Source: Tillus elongatus (taxonomy: Eukaryota > Arthropoda > Insecta > Coleoptera > Cleridae). From it: DNA of 64,000 nt. Both the position numbers and the translations under genes were made by a program. Below, in pieces: positions 44,286 to 56,028 of this stretch (the stretch's first letter is position 1; every line of letters begins with the position of its first letter). The notes under the pieces were generated by a model, which was not told the origin of the DNA, did no database searches, and saw only the letters and a list, made by a program, of their open reading frames with translations. The stretch spans positions 127,915,309 through 127,979,308 of the forward strand of contig OZ023269.1 of NCBI GenBank assembly GCA_964006375.1, written 5' to 3'.

Positions 44286-44615
44286 TCTGGACACCCAAAG
44301 AGTCATGGGCCGATTTTGATCAAATTTGGCTTGTACCTTCATTTTGTAAGTATCTTGGATAAGTTCGTTAGCCAGCAAAATCGGACAAAATTTTTCTGGA
44401 AAACTTTGAGTTTTCATTCGAAAAACATTTTATCTCAAAAAAAAGGTATTATAACCAAATTTGGTAAGTAGATTTACGATACAAAAAGTAAAGTATACAC
44501 CAAAATTTAGATTTCTATGTTAGAATAAAATAGTTATAATAAAATATTTGATGCCAGATCATTTCTATGAGAATTCACTACCATAACGCACTTGCTGCGT
44601 CCAAACTTTTTTATA
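44286..44615. repeat. Inverted L half joined to a MITE-A terminus
   Basis: GATTTTGATCAAATTTGGC, GATAAGTTCGTTAGCCAGC and AACCAAATTTGGTAAGTAG, then CCATAACGCACTTGCTGCG at 44584. The segment 44320-44615 is the inverse of 21650-21980, so this junction is itself repeated. Confidence 0.65.
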
Positions 44616-44689
44616 ATTTATTTAAATATAGTTATTGATACACAAAATAAAATATTTTACACACCGAGTCAAGATTGGCACCTGTCGTG

Positions 44690-44815
44690 ATCCTATGCTT
44701 TGGAGAACCCAAATCACTACAAGACATTTTTCAGACTTGACCATAAATGTTAGCGAAACGATTGTCAGGTCGGAAAATGTCTTGAGGTGAATTGTGTTCT
44801 CTAAAGCCTACTTAT
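44690..44815. mobile_element. PLE terminal palindrome, collapsed
   Basis: Inverted flanks (GGAGAACCCAAATCACTACA and the complement around 44790) enclose only the 3' half of the hammerhead-like core: GTTAGCGAAACGATTGTCAG. The CTGANGA half is lost, so no ribozyme can form. Confidence 0.6.
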
Positions 44816-45104
44816 ATTTTACAACCATTAAAAAATAGCAACAGTAAACAATTAATTCGTAGTATATCGATGTATCTACAGGTGTTTCTAAAATTATGCA
44901 AATAAATTCAGGGGGTGATATCTGAGGTCATTTTAAGTAAAAAACCTTTTATAAGTGTATGTCCTAAATGTGTTAACTTTTGGACTAGAGGGTGTTAAAG
45001 TTAAAAAAAACGATTTTCCTTTTTATAATAACTTTAATAAAACTCTAGATACCTATATTTGTGAGACTCGGTATACACCTTTAATGCATTAGGCGGCATA
45101 AGTA

Positions 45105-45205
45105 CAATTTGGAGAACCCAATTCATCACATTACAGTTTTTAGACCTGACGATCGTTTCGCTAACAAAGTTAGCGTCATCACAGGGATGAGTAAATAAAG
45201 CAGTT
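45105..45205 (-). mobile_element. PLE terminal fragment with hammerhead-like core, one core base lost
   Basis: The minus strand shows GATGACGCTAACTTTGTTAG, then CGAAACGATCGTCAGG. Stem II (GCTAAC/GTTAGC), GAAA, stem III and cleavage C are all present, but the first core base is G instead of C (GTGATGA). The flank TGTGATGAATTGGGTTCTCC matches the other sites. Confidence 0.6.
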
Positions 45206-45544
45206 TATTCATCCCTCTTTCATTTCATTAGACGGTATATTCTGATGTATGACAATCTTTTTAATTTCCACCAGTACGTAATATTTCTGAAAAACAGTTG
45301 ACCCTACTGCTTTTTCTTGTAAACAAAAACTATTTTCTAAATCCAGATTCATTTCTGGACAAATTGAGTTGTTTATTTTCTTTCGTCCGACGCAAGATAT
45401 TGGAATAAAAAATTAAAATCCTATATTCAGGCACCTGGTGATTTTGAGTAGAGAGCTCGACTTTGAGAGGAGCTGGATTTACAAAACTTGCCTGTTCACA
45501 GTTGAACGTTCTTCAATGTGTAAAATAAACGAAACAGTATAAAA

Positions 45545-45775
45545 TCATAAGAGTTGTTGAAAACGACCACATCTGACCATGTCACATGACCTCATTAACT
45601 CTCTAATCCGTTCGAATATTCCAGACGTAGTTCTGATAACTTCATACGATGTAATAATTTGATCACGCAGGTCTTCGACATCTACACCAGAAGTAGTTAA
45701 TCCAAGGACTCACGGTGGCCCCAAATGCAAAAATCCAGAAGATTGCAATCTGGAAGACCAAGTAGGCAAGGTTAG
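45545..45775 (-). pseudogene. Relic of a second mariner-like lineage, C-terminal end
   Basis: The minus strand, in two frames, reads LLDFCIWGHRESL (the third catalytic Asp block, usually PLDFFLWGHLKS) near 45740, then VDVEDLRDQIITSYEVIRTT and GIFERIRELMRSCDMV. This VEDLR-x-I and GIFERIR pattern is the usual C-terminus of DUF4817-type mariners, but the sequence is clearly not MLE1-4. Heavily decayed; nothing upstream could be recognised. Confidence 0.55.
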
Positions 45776-45819
45776 GTTAGGGTTCTTGCCCTGTCCACTG
45801 ATCGGTATACAGAACGCCC

Positions 45820-45920
45820 AAGTGCTGACAAGTGGCTATATTAAAATGTGCCAGCAAGAATCTCCATTATCGCCATATTTGTTCAATTTATTTATAGAAT
45901 ATATAATAAATTAGCTAGCA
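45820..45920 (+). pseudogene. Reverse transcriptase fragment (RTE/L1-like)
   Basis: One frame reads KMCQQESPLSPYLFNLFIEY, matching the QG-PLSP-LFNLFIE block of non-LTR RTs, then stops. Nothing else of this element is recognisable except perhaps NAQLL near 46005. A short, isolated relic. Confidence 0.5.
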
Positions 45921-46105
45921 CTGATACGAGGAACTCAATATGGCGAAAACAAAAATAATAAAGATAAGTGAGGATGGGACTGAAGAAATGGATGTAGAGC
46001 TAAACGCCCAACTACTTTAATAAGTTGAAATATTAATGTAATTAACATGTAGCAAAGATCTGAGAGGAAGGATTGCGATGGCAAAGCAAGCATTCAACAG
46101 ACAAA

Positions 46106-46106
<1 letters not shown>

Positions 46107-46190
<84 letters not shown>
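46107..46190. repeat. (TA)n microsatellite, left border of MLE3
   Basis: Alternating TA of about 84 bp, ending at the MLE3 left TIR. Confidence 0.97.
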
Positions 46191-46194
<4 letters not shown>

Positions 46195-47789
46195 GGCGCA
46201 TTGAAAACGAAACAAACCGATTTGCGCCCAGAGATATTTTTTTAAGAAACGCTGAAACGCGTCAATTTTAATATCGAGAGGGACATGTTTTGGCATAAAA
46301 CTCAACTCAACATCAGAACATTTCTTATCGGAATGAGAGAAATGCGGTTTATTATTTCAGTTTATCGGTCGGTTTGATACTTGATAGTACTACCGAAAAT
46401 TAATTTCACAATGGTGTATTCTGTGGAAGAAACAGTTGAAATAATTACTCTTTTTTTCAAAAACGAAGACTGTGCCAACCGCAAATTTGTCTAATGAACG
46501 ACATCCGAACAGACATGTTAACTGAAAATACATTTTGGAGTTAGTTGCAAAGTTTCGACAAAGTGGTTCAGTAGCCAACATAAAACTGGATCCTGAACGT
46601 GAATTTTCGGTTATAAATGAGACTACTGAGATTGAAGTTTTAGGGCAAATTGCTGCAGACCCAACTTTGAGCACGAGAAAATTGGCCACTGTTTCAAACA
46701 TCAAAAGAAGAACTATTCAGCGAATATTGAAGCATCATAAATTTCACCCGTATAAAATTCATCTTGTACAACAACTGAATGAAGATGATTTTGATCGGCG
46801 GCTGGAGTTTTGTGAAGTTATGACTGCACGAATAGCTGATAACGGGAACTTTCTGTTCAATATCTGTTTTTCAGACGAGTGTACGTTTTTATTAAACTCT
46901 ACAGTCAATCGTCATAATTGTCGTTATTGGGCAGATAATATTCAAAGAAATTTTCACGAAGTCCACACTCAAACTCCACAGAAATTGAATGTCTGGACTG
47001 GCATTTTTGGAGACTGTTTATTCGGACCAATTTTTCTTGATAGCAATTTATGTGGCGAAACGTATTTGAAGTTACTAGAAGATATCGTTTACCTTCTACT
47101 AATTGACATTGTTGAAAATGATGATCGCTATCAAGAAAATCAATTAGTGTTTCAACAAGATGGAGCTTCTCCGCATTTTTCACAACGTGTTAGGGAGTTT
47201 TTGAACAGAGAGTTTCCCGGACCATGGATTGGGCGTAGAGGTCCTATTGAGTGGCCTCCTAGATTTAAAAAGTAGAATTTTCGCAACAGAACCGGAGTCT
47301 CTGGAAGAATTACGACGACGCATTGTTGAAGAATGCCGTCTAATAACTCCACAAATGCTCCAGAATGTCAGAGCTCGTTTTGAACAAAATTTGTACTTTT
47401 GTATGAAAGCTGGTGGTCAACAATTTGAACACTTACTTAACTGAATAAACATTTTTGAACGTTTGGTTTTGTTTTTTAGTCTTTTTAACGAAAAATTGAC
47501 TAATTAGTGCATTTCTTATCACCATGAATGAAATACGTTCTTGCAACTCCAACTGTGAATAATTTTTAAACGAGTTGATAAAACTTTCAAAAAAATTAGT
47601 GTGCTGAATTCAGAAAAGAAGGAGCTTTCAAATGATGTAATACTCGACCCATGTTCCCTATTTAAAATATAAGGGTTGTTATCACCACCCTTAGGGGGTT
47701 GATCTGACAAAGTTGATTTTTATGTCAAAACATGTCCCCCTCAATATAAAAATTGACGTGTTTAAGCGTTTCTTAAAAAAAATTCGCCA

Positions 47790-47793
<4 letters not shown>
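46191..47793 (+). mobile_element. MLE3, mariner-like copy with deletions
   Basis: Left TIR GGGTGGCGCATTGAAAACG. The right end is shortened to CGCCACTC because about 40 bp of terminal TIR are deleted. A 5' deletion of about 270 bp removes most of the left long TIR. (TA)n on both sides. Confidence 0.85.
46410..47444 (+). pseudogene. Mariner-like transposase pseudogene (MLE3)
   Basis: The ATG at about 46411 (MVYSVEETVEIITLFFKNEDC) is intact, but a 7-bp loss near 46483 and a stop disrupt the HTH. The main open part (46535-47275, 246 codons) covers FRQSGSVAN, FSDECTFLLN (first Asp) and VFQQDGASPHFS (second Asp). A 41-bp deletion near 47263 removes the block with the third catalytic Asp (SPDLTPLDFFLWGH) and shifts frame. 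The C-terminus follows in frame 47229-47444 (SLEELRRRIVEEC, QNLYFCMKAGGQQFEHLLN). It therefore lacks a complete DDD triad. Confidence 0.85.
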
Positions 47794-47875
<82 letters not shown>

Positions 47876-47960
47876 CTGGATATGGGTTCTAAGGGGCTTA
47901 GTTCGCGCACATTTGAAGAAATGTTTTCTAAAATTTTAAAAGTCGAGGTCTCATCATTAG
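47794..47960. repeat. (TA)n, right border of MLE3, then R half of LR repeat
   Basis: (TA)n 47794-47868 is followed by CTGGATATGGGTTCTAAGGG and TTTAAAAGTCGAGGTCTC, the R half. Confidence 0.85.
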
Positions 47961-48525
47961 CTTAGCTCACTCGGCCACGGTCGACATGACAGATGTATCT
48001 ACTAGCAGGTATATCAGGTACTATGTTAATTGTCTAACGTCTTTACTATTCACACCAAACAATTTTTATTTACAATGGATTTTTTGCTCATATTTCAACG
48101 AAATGAAGGAAAATAACGACTTAGACACATATCTAGGAGCTTGTTGGTCATTTTGTGTCGTATTTTGTCATCATAAAATAAAATATTTTTTTGTGGAAAT
48201 AGTTTATGAAAGACAAATCTCTGTGTCTCTTAGTCATAATGAATTTGATTGTTGTGTCATAAGAAAAAAATCTGGTCAAAATAAGCGTATTGGGTATGTA
48301 CTAAACTACTTTCACTTAAACCTCTGTATACTTTGAACGAAGTTCAAGTCAGAAGGAGAATAAGAAAACAATCCAGTTTTTTAAGCCTATGACGAATTTC
48401 CTTGGAAGAAAATCCTTCAAACTCAATTATGTAATTGACTTTATATTGTAATCTGAACACAAATATCATAATCACAATACTTAGCGATGAAAACAGGGGT
48501 CTCTTATTTGCGGTAGCGTGTTTAA
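47961..48525. repeat. Copy of the SINE-B-associated repeat, then spacer
   Basis: 47963-48150 matches 19160-19350 (ACGGTCGACATGACAGATGT, then CACACCAAACAATTTTTATT-like). The rest holds no recognisable gene; the 116-codon frame (47986-48336) runs through repeat sequence. Confidence 0.5.
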
Positions 48526-48529
48526 TCCT

Positions 48530-48785
48530 TTTTGGAGCGTCCTTCCCCTTTTTTTCAAATCTGGCAGAGTGCTCTCAATAAGCGCGAAGTGGGAGTTCGT
48601 CTTTCACATCGCTGTGGAGACAATTCGAGACCACAGCGCCGCAGCCACAGAGGACAACGCAGTATAGAACGAAGCGCACTAGCTTTACACGTGTTGTATG
48701 GTAACAGATCGCGAGCTTCTTACGTGTTGACAGCCTTCTCTTTTTTAAATTCAACGCTCCCTCGTGACCGCGGAAAAACAACACC
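48530..48785. promoter_or_regulatory. GC-richer, CpG-containing stretch, possible promoter/5' UTR
   Basis: Locally less AT-rich than anything nearby, with many CG dinucleotides (AAGCGCGAAGTGG, CAGCGCCGCAGCC, CGCGAGCTTC, GACCGCGG). No TE motif is recognisable. It lies some 230-480 bp upstream of the putative exon at 49008. No TATA or unambiguous initiator was identified. Confidence 0.3.
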
Positions 48786-48981
48786 GTTTAATTTTTTTTT
48801 AAACAAAAAATTATTTAAATATTAACTTACAACATATAAACTGTTTATTATGAATTAAACAAATATTTTAAAAACGTTTGTTTAAGGGGACGGTGTTGTG
48901 ATTTCACCACCAACAAAAAACGCGAATTTAAAACGTTTTTGTGTATTGATAAGTGCAAAGTGAAACATTTATTCTATATAA

Positions 48982-49011
48982 ATGAGTGGTTTTAAAAGTA
49001 ATTTACAATGA
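48982..49011 (+). CDS. Possible 9-codon upstream ORF overlapping the next start
   Basis: An ATG at 48982 opens a 9-codon frame (MSGFKSNLQ) whose TGA stop overlaps the ATG at 49008 as ATGA. Only meaningful if 49008 is a real start. Confidence 0.2.
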   Translation: MSGFKSNLQ

Positions 49012-49104
49012 AAATGCTGTTTAGGGGGAACAGTAGCAGACTAGAGCTGTTGATTGAAAAAATTCAGGCGACAAAAGAGGGTTCTGACATTGTTGCAATG
49101 GCAG
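49008..49104 (+). CDS. Putative first coding exon of an unidentified host gene
   Basis: ATG at 49008 opens a frame reading MKMLFRGNSSRLELLIEK, then IQATKEGSDIVAMAG. At 49104/49105 the sequence is GCAG-GTGAGA, a strong 5' splice-site match, giving a 97-nt coding exon in phase 1. It is amphipathic, charged, and lacks repeats or TE motifs. Without splicing the frame runs only to 49223 through a T-rich stretch typical of intron. The GC-richer segment upstream fits a promoter or 5' UTR. I do not recognise the protein, and no acceptor or second exon was identified, so the rest could lie in repeats further on or outside the window. Chance is a real alternative. Confidence 0.35.
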
Positions 49105-49802
<698 letters not shown>

Positions 49803-49995
49803 TAATAATACAAGAGACTTAAAATAATAATAAGGTATAATAATATAAAATTATTAAAAATAACATCATGATCAAATAATTGACTGTTATGTATAAACTT
49901 AGTATAAGATACACGATGTATACACAAAAACAGATGCACATCCATATACATAATATACACATATACATGAATTCAAAAAATCTATCTATCTATCA

Positions 49996-50168
49996 AAATA
50001 ACTTATTGTTTGAAAACATACAAAAATTGTCCGAAAATAAACTTAAAATGTTTCCGGGAAATCTCGTTTTCTAGCTGACGAACCTTAGGTTAATAGCCAA
50101 TTGAATTATTGAATTTTGAAGCATTTAATGAAAATTAGCTGCCAAAACGCACTTACTGCGTCTAAATT
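49996..50168. repeat. MITE-A half
   Basis: AATAACTTATTGTTTGAAAA through GACGAACCTTAGGTTAATAG to CCAAAACGCACTTACTGCGT. The left end of the MITE is missing. Confidence 0.6.
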
Positions 50169-50800
50169 TTTTTACAAACATGCATCATATTTCGATGAAA
50201 AGTGCAAAAATGTATTAAGGAATTTCAAAAAAAATATTTGTAGGTATCACCAACGACTTATGGGCCACCCTGTGATTGTCAAAATAATTTGATAAGATGC
50301 AGCTCAAGACACCCTATAAGTAACGTATACAATTTTTTCTCGTATCTTGCATAATAACAATTATATTGGGCTGTGCCGTAGGAATGCGTCACCCTGTATA
50401 TATGTAATCAGAAAGTAAACCTGGATATGGATTCTAGGGGGCCTAGTTTGCGCTCATTTGAAGAAATCTTTTTAGAATTCAAAAGTCGCGGTCTCCTCAT
50501 TAACGATTTTTTTCTACGAAAATTAGCTAAAAGTTAACTAAAACTACTGCCAAAGCATCAGAGAAAGGGTCTATTTGAAAATAATTTTCTGTAAATATTT
50601 TAGTAGAATGAAGGGCAATGATGGCTGAAGCTAAAACTTAAGGGTTTTCAGAACAGTCTTTACATAATATGTATTTTTTTCAGGTTATTTGCTTATATGT
50701 TGCCAATTTTGACGTTTCAAATCGCGTCTTTGGCGTTTTTAGGAAAACCCCAATTTTTTTTCTTTAAATGCCTGTAACTTTTTTGTCTAAATTTTGGTAC

Positions 50801-50862
<62 letters not shown>

Positions 50863-51000
50863 GAAACTGACCCTGGATATGGGTTCTAGGGGGCCTAGTT
50901 CGCGCTCATTAGAAGAAGTTTTTTCTAGATTCGGGAATTCCTCATTAGTGAATTTTTTTTACTAAAACAAGCACCTGTGAAGCCACGCGAAAAGTCTACG
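50169..51000. repeat. Composite repeat with (TA)n, homologous to 13561-13850 and 18290-18890
   Basis: 50169-50460 matches 13561-13850 (CGACTTATGGGCCACCCTGT-like, GCGTCACCCTGTATATATGT). 50540-50800 is the outer LR block. (TA)n lies at 50803-50860 and the R half follows (CCCTGGATATGGGTTCTAGG). Confidence 0.7.
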
Positions 51001-51840
51001 TCTGTATTAAATATGTAACGGTTTCAATAAGTTAGGGCAAGAACAAACAACCAGATATGCTATTCAAATTGAATTAAATCTCAAAAGTTGTCATCTCCTT
51101 TTTATTAAATTATTTTTTATACAAAAACTTGCTACAAAATGCGCGGAATAACGCAAGTCTAAGCAGATAAAAGTAAAGTGAAATGAGACTAAAAAAAATT
51201 TGATAAAAAGTGAAATCACTAGCTAGGATTAGAACTCGTTATATAGGACTCGATTATTGGATGTACAGGGCTTAGCCCACTCGGGTATGTTCGACATAAC
51301 ATACTAGCAGGTATATCCTGTAGTATGTTAATTGTCTAAATTTACTTTTTACACTAAACAATTTTTATTCACAATGGCTTTTTTGCTCATATTTTAACAG
51401 AATGAAGGAAAGTAACAACTTTCTTAGATTTAATTAATTAAAAATTTATGTATCTCTAACTTTTTTGTCTTTAACTGAGTGCATTTTGGTACATAGGATA
51501 CTCTTTATGACAGAAAGCAGCTCACAATTTGGTTGCTCTTATTTTGTTATTTACGGAGATATATATTTTTTAAGGAAACCTAAAGTTTCCCGAGAAAACC
51601 TGGGCCGATTTTCCTGACTAACGAACTTATCCAAGCCACTTGCAAAAGCAAAGTATGCGCCAAATTTGATGAAAATCGGACCATTATTTTTTGACTGACT
51701 TTACTGACCCTGGATATAGGTTCTAGGGGGGCTACTTCGCGCTCATTTGAAAAAAAGATTTCAAAATTCAAAAGTCGGGATCTCCTCATTAGTTAATATT
51801 TTTTTTAGAAAATTCACTTAAATGAATTTGTCCGAGATTG
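51000..51840. repeat. Second copy of the SINE-B-associated repeat
   Basis: Follows 18890-19700 in order: AACAACCAGATATGCTATTC, a Leu-tRNA-like head on the minus strand (about 51300-51205), TTTTTATTCACAATGG, then the L half. At 51700-51840 an R half follows directly with no (TA)n. Confidence 0.65.
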
Positions 51841-52079
51841 AGCGCATTGAATAATTAATAATTGTTGGATTCGGTGATCGCAAAAGAAGCTTGTCATGTG
51901 GTTAACGACAGTCATCTAAACAGACCTACAGTATCGCGCACAGTTTAACTATTTGACCAACAACAACAAAACTATAATATCGTCTAACTCTTGAAAGACG
52001 ATAAACAGCAACAAATGATGACATTTCATTACAAGTTTTACTGGAGGTTACTGATACACTACAAACCTCAATCAGGTAA

Positions 52080-52800
52080 CTTGCAGCAGGTCCCGATGTG
52101 CCTAAAGGATCAATAACAAAAATATTAAAGTATCATCCATACAAACCGCATTGGTTCACCAACTCTTAGAAGACGATTTTCATCGCAGGTCGCAATTTGC
52201 AAAAATTATGACTGAAAGAACTGAAGCTGATCAAAATTTTGTAGGAAACATTTTGTTTTTTTTCAAACGAAGCCACATTTATGTTAAATCGTTTTGTAAA
52301 CAGGCATAACTGTAGACACTGGCACGCTGCTAATTTCCCTATCAACTACGAAATTCACACGCAATTTCAAGAAAAAACGTAATGTTTGGTGTGGAATATT
52401 GGACAAAAACGTCATCGGCCGATTCTTTATATATATATGAAACATTAACATCTGTGTGCTCTTAGAACTATTACAAAAAATGTTGTTCAAAAAATAAAGG
52501 GGATTAAATCAAATTAAATAAAATTGCAAGCCTTGCACCAAGGCGTCTAGTATTAACAATATGCTGCTCCACCATATTTCGGTCAGCAAGTTCCTGTATT
52601 CTTGAATCACAATTTCCCAGGGCAATGCATTGGATGGAGGGGTCCGATTTAATGGCCTCCGCGGGCTCCAGACATTACTTCTATGGACGTTTTCTTTTAA
52701 GGGAGGGGGATATATGTGAAAAGTGTTGTGTATCCTAATAGGTACAACATTAGAAGAATTAGAAGCTCGAATTAGAATTGCGATCGCAAAAATTGCTTCA
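52080..52800 (+). pseudogene. Relic of a third mariner-like lineage
   Basis: Across several frames: HPYKPHW near 52136, FFSNEATFMLNRFVNRHNCR near 52255 (first catalytic region, usual SDE now SNE), then YAAPPYFGQQVPVFLNHNFP near 52560 (usual QQDGAPPHF; the Asp is gone), WPPRAPDITSMDVFF near 52650 (third Asp block), and TTLEELEARIRIAIAKIAST near 52745. Order and spacing match MLE1-4 and the DUF4817-type mariners, but the sequence is too diverged to be the same family. Many stops. An old fossil abutting an antisense LINE fragment. Confidence 0.65.
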
Positions 52801-53060
52801 ACGTATCTGCAGAATGCATTGGGCGCTTTTGTTAATATTGTTAATTTGCAATTCAAATTCATTCTGATGTTGTAGGATAATAGATGTATCGTATACATAT
52901 AGCCTTATGTTCTTATTTGTATGTTCAGGCATGCCATTAGTATAAACTATGTATAGAAGTCGTCCGAGGATTGATCCTTGGGGCATCCCTTTGGTTAATG
53001 TGGAAAATTATGACTTCAGTTTATTTCCTGCTGTATCAAGCGTTGTTGTCTTTGAGAGAG
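52800..53060 (-). pseudogene. LINE reverse transcriptase fragment (PQGS and YADD region)
   Basis: The minus strand reads MPQGSILGRLLYIVYTNGMP (usual PQGSILGPLLY-NDMP) from 52986 and then IRLYVYDTSIILQHQNE, where the catalytic box YADDT has become YVYDT. The frame ends near 52798 at the mariner relic. Jockey-like by motif. A short, inactive piece with nothing recognisable upstream beyond NKL near 53020. Confidence 0.6.
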
Positions 53061-53399
53061 GTATGACGTAAGCAATTGCAGTGTATACCACTGATATCAT
53101 ATTTATTAATTTTGTAAAAGAAATCCATCATACGTATATGTATTAATCTCGCAATTTTTTTTAGTTGTTTGACAGTGATGCAATTGGTCTTAGTTGGTCT
53201 TAGTTGGCATTAGTCTCGGATTCTCATGTTTATGAACTGTATTTTAGCTAGTTTTAGTTTATATAGAAATTATTACATTAATACAGTACAATAATACTGT
53301 TAACTAAAGGAAGCGCTATTATGTCTCATATTATTTTTAGTAATTTAATTAGTATTTCATCCCACCCAACCGATGTGTTTTTCAGTCCTAATATATATT
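53061..53399. other. AT-rich spacer
   Basis: Nothing recognised; a short GGTCTTAGTTGG duplication near 53190-53210. Confidence 0.35.
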
Positions 53400-55294
53400 A
53401 ATAGGCATTGAAAACGAAACAGACCGATTTGCGTTCAGAGAATATTTTTTTTAAGAAACGCTGAAACACGTCAATTTTAATATTAAGGGGTACATGTTTT
53501 GACATAAAACTCAACTTTGTCACATCAACCCCTTAATGGTGGTCATAACAACCCTTATATTTTAAATAGGGAATATAGGTCGAGTGTTACATCATTTGAA
53601 AGCCCTTTCTTTTCTGAATTCAGCACACTAATTTTTTTGGAAGTTTTATCAACTTGTTTAAAAATTATCCACAGTTGAAGATGCAAAAACGCATTTCACT
53701 CATTCCGATAAGAAATGTGCTGATAGTCAATGTTTTGTTGGTTTGTAAACAAAAAATTGACCATCAGAACATTTATTATCGGAATGAGAGAAATGCGTTT
53801 TATTATTTCAGTTTATCGGTCGGTTTGATACTTGATAGTACTACCAAAAATTAATTTCACAGTGGCGTATTCTGTAGAAGAAAGAGTTGAAATAATCACT
53901 ATTTTTTTCAAAAACGATGACTGTGCCAACCGTACCGCAAATTTGTTTAATGAACGACATCCGAACTGACATGTTAACAGAAAATACATTTTGGGGTTAG
54001 TTGCAAAGTTTCGATAAAGTGGTTCAGTAGGCATCAAAATACGGGATCCTGAACGTGAATTTCCGGTTAGAAATGAGACTACTGAGATTGAAGTTTTAGG
54101 ACAAATTGCTGCCGACCCAACTTTGAGCACGACGAAATTGGCCACTGTTTCAAACATCAAAAGAAGAACTATTCAGCGAATATTGAAGCATCATAAATTT
54201 CACCCGTATAAAATTCATCTTGTACAACAACTGAATGAAGTTGATTTTGATCGGCGGCTGGAGTTTTGTGAAGTTATGACTGCACGAATAGCTGACAACG
54301 GGAACTTTTTGTTCAATATCTGTTTTTCAGACGAGTGTACGTTTTTATTAAACTCTACAGTCAATCGTCATAATTGTCGTTATTGGTCAGATAATAATTC
54401 AAGAAATTTTCACGAAGTCCACACTCAAACTCCGCAGAAATTTAATGTCTGGACTGGCATTTTTGGAGACCGTTTAATCGGACCAATTTTGGAGTTACTA
54501 GAAGATATCGTTTACCCTCTACCAATTGACATTGTTAAAAATGATGATCGCTATCAAGAAAATCAATTAGTGTTTCAACAAGATGGAGCTCCTCCGCATT
54601 TTTCACAACGTGTTAGGGTGGTTTTTAACAGAAAGTTTCCAGAGCAATGGATTGGGCGTAGAGTTGCTATTGAGTGGTCCCCTAGATCACCGGATTTAAC
54701 TCCTTTAGACTTCTTTATATGGGGCCATTTAAAGAGTAGAATTTTCACAACAGTACCGGAGTCTATGGAAGAATTACGACGACGCATTGTTGAAGAATGC
54801 CGTCTAATAATTCCACAAATGCTCCAGAATGTCAGAGCTTGTTTTGAACAAAATTTGTACTTTTGTATGGAAGCTGGTGGTCAACAATTTGAACACTCAA
54901 TTAACTGAATGAACATTTTTGAACGTTTGGTTTTGTTTTTTATTTTTTTTTTTAACGAAAAATTGACTAATTAGTGCATTTCTTATCACAATGAATGAAA
55001 TACGTTCTTGCCACTTCAACTGTAAATAATTTTTAAACAAGTTGATAAAACTTACAAAAAAAATAATGTGCAGAATTCAAAAGAGAAAGAGCTCTCAAAT
55101 GATGTAACACTCGACCCATGTTCCCTATTTAAAATATAAGGGTTGTTGTCACCACCCTTAAGGGGTTGATGTGACAAAGTTGAGTTTTATGTCAAAACAT
55201 GTCCCCCTCAATATTAAAATTGACGTGTTTCAGCGTTTCTTAGAAAAAAGCTCTCTGGACGCAAATCGGTCTGTTTCTTTTTCAATGCGCCAGC

Positions 55295-55297
<3 letters not shown>
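53400..55297 (+). mobile_element. MLE4, mariner-like transposon, nearly full length
   Basis: The left end (GGCATTGAAAACGAAACAGA) lacks the outermost few bases; the right end finishes CAATGCGCCAGCC. Long TIRs of about 315 bp are present on both sides, with the inner hairpin near 53687-53793. The right side abuts (TA)n; the left side has only a short AT stretch. Confidence 0.85.
53865..54908 (+). pseudogene. Mariner-like transposase pseudogene (MLE4), DDD triad retained
   Basis: The start is GTG at 53863 instead of ATG, and stops occur in the HTH region (near 53968 and 54016). The 261-codon frame 54123-54908 holds FSDECTFLLN, VFQQDGAPPHFS and SPDLTPLDFFIWGHL, i.e. all three catalytic Asp with 41 residues between the last two, then SMEELRRRIVEEC and the C-terminus GGQQFEHSIN. 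An in-frame deletion of 11 residues removes the FLDGNLSGKTY segment. Apart from the N-terminus and this deletion it is the best-preserved catalytic domain of the four copies. Confidence 0.87.
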
Positions 55298-55356
<59 letters not shown>

Positions 55357-55384
55357 GCTGGCGCATTGAAAAAGAAACAGACCG

Positions 55385-55386
<2 letters not shown>
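55252..55386. repeat. Palindrome: MLE right end mirrored across (TA)n
   Basis: The right TIR end (55252-55297), (TA)n 55298-55353, then an exact inverted copy of the outer 33-35 bp of that TIR (AAAGGCTGGCGCATTG..., 55354-55386). Another (TA)n follows. The mirrored piece carries the copy-specific CTTTTTC/GAAAAAG variant, so it was copied from this end. Confidence 0.85.

Positions 55387-55460
<74 letters not shown>
55387..55460. repeat. (TA)n microsatellite
   Basis: About 74 bp of alternating TA after the mirrored MLE end. Confidence 0.97.
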
Positions 55461-55463
<3 letters not shown>

Positions 55464-56028
55464 GATTCCAAGTTTATTTGTTGGTTTTATAAAAAAAAAA
55501 ATATTTGTTGTCTTGATCCTGTCTGTTATTGGTTTTGTTTGGTCTATATTTGTACGCAATTCTCTAAATTTCATTTTTTTCTTTACTTGATTCATTTTTC
55601 TTCTTTACTTGATCCTTGTACAAATGTTTCACTTTGAGTTGTTCTGAGAAAATGTTCTTTTATTATTTTATATAGTTTCGGGTTTCCTATATGCCAATCT
55701 TATTATTTTTGAGTTGTGGGTTCCTTTTGCTGTCTGAATAGTCTTTTCTTGTGTTCCAAAATGCGAGCGTAGCCTTATTTGGATATTTCTCCCTTTAGAT
55801 ACTTTGTATATGATTATCTCTTATTGTTGCATATTAATTTTATCTCTTGTGCTATGCATGGTTTTCTATTGGCTTTATCTTTGCCTTACTCTCTTCTTTG
55901 ATAATATTTTTGTCATAGTATTTACAAGTATATGTGAAAATACATCATATGTCATATTTACATCTTAAATTCAGCACACTGTTGCAACCAATCAATATTT
56001 TCTAATTCCTGTTTCAATATTCTTCGAG
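55461..56028. other. T-rich spacer
   Basis: No gene recognised. Could be the remains of an upstream LINE, given the LINE C-terminus that follows, but I see no motif. Confidence 0.35.

Noticed and set aside
45766..45784. GGTTAGGTTAGGG, resembling the insect TTAGG telomere repeat
   Set aside because: Only about two and a half units; too short to suggest an interstitial telomere.
48532..48825. 97-codon frame (and its 69-codon antisense) in the GC-richer stretch
   Set aside because: No domain, arginine-rich composition expected from CpG-rich DNA, and it overlaps a likely promoter/5' UTR.
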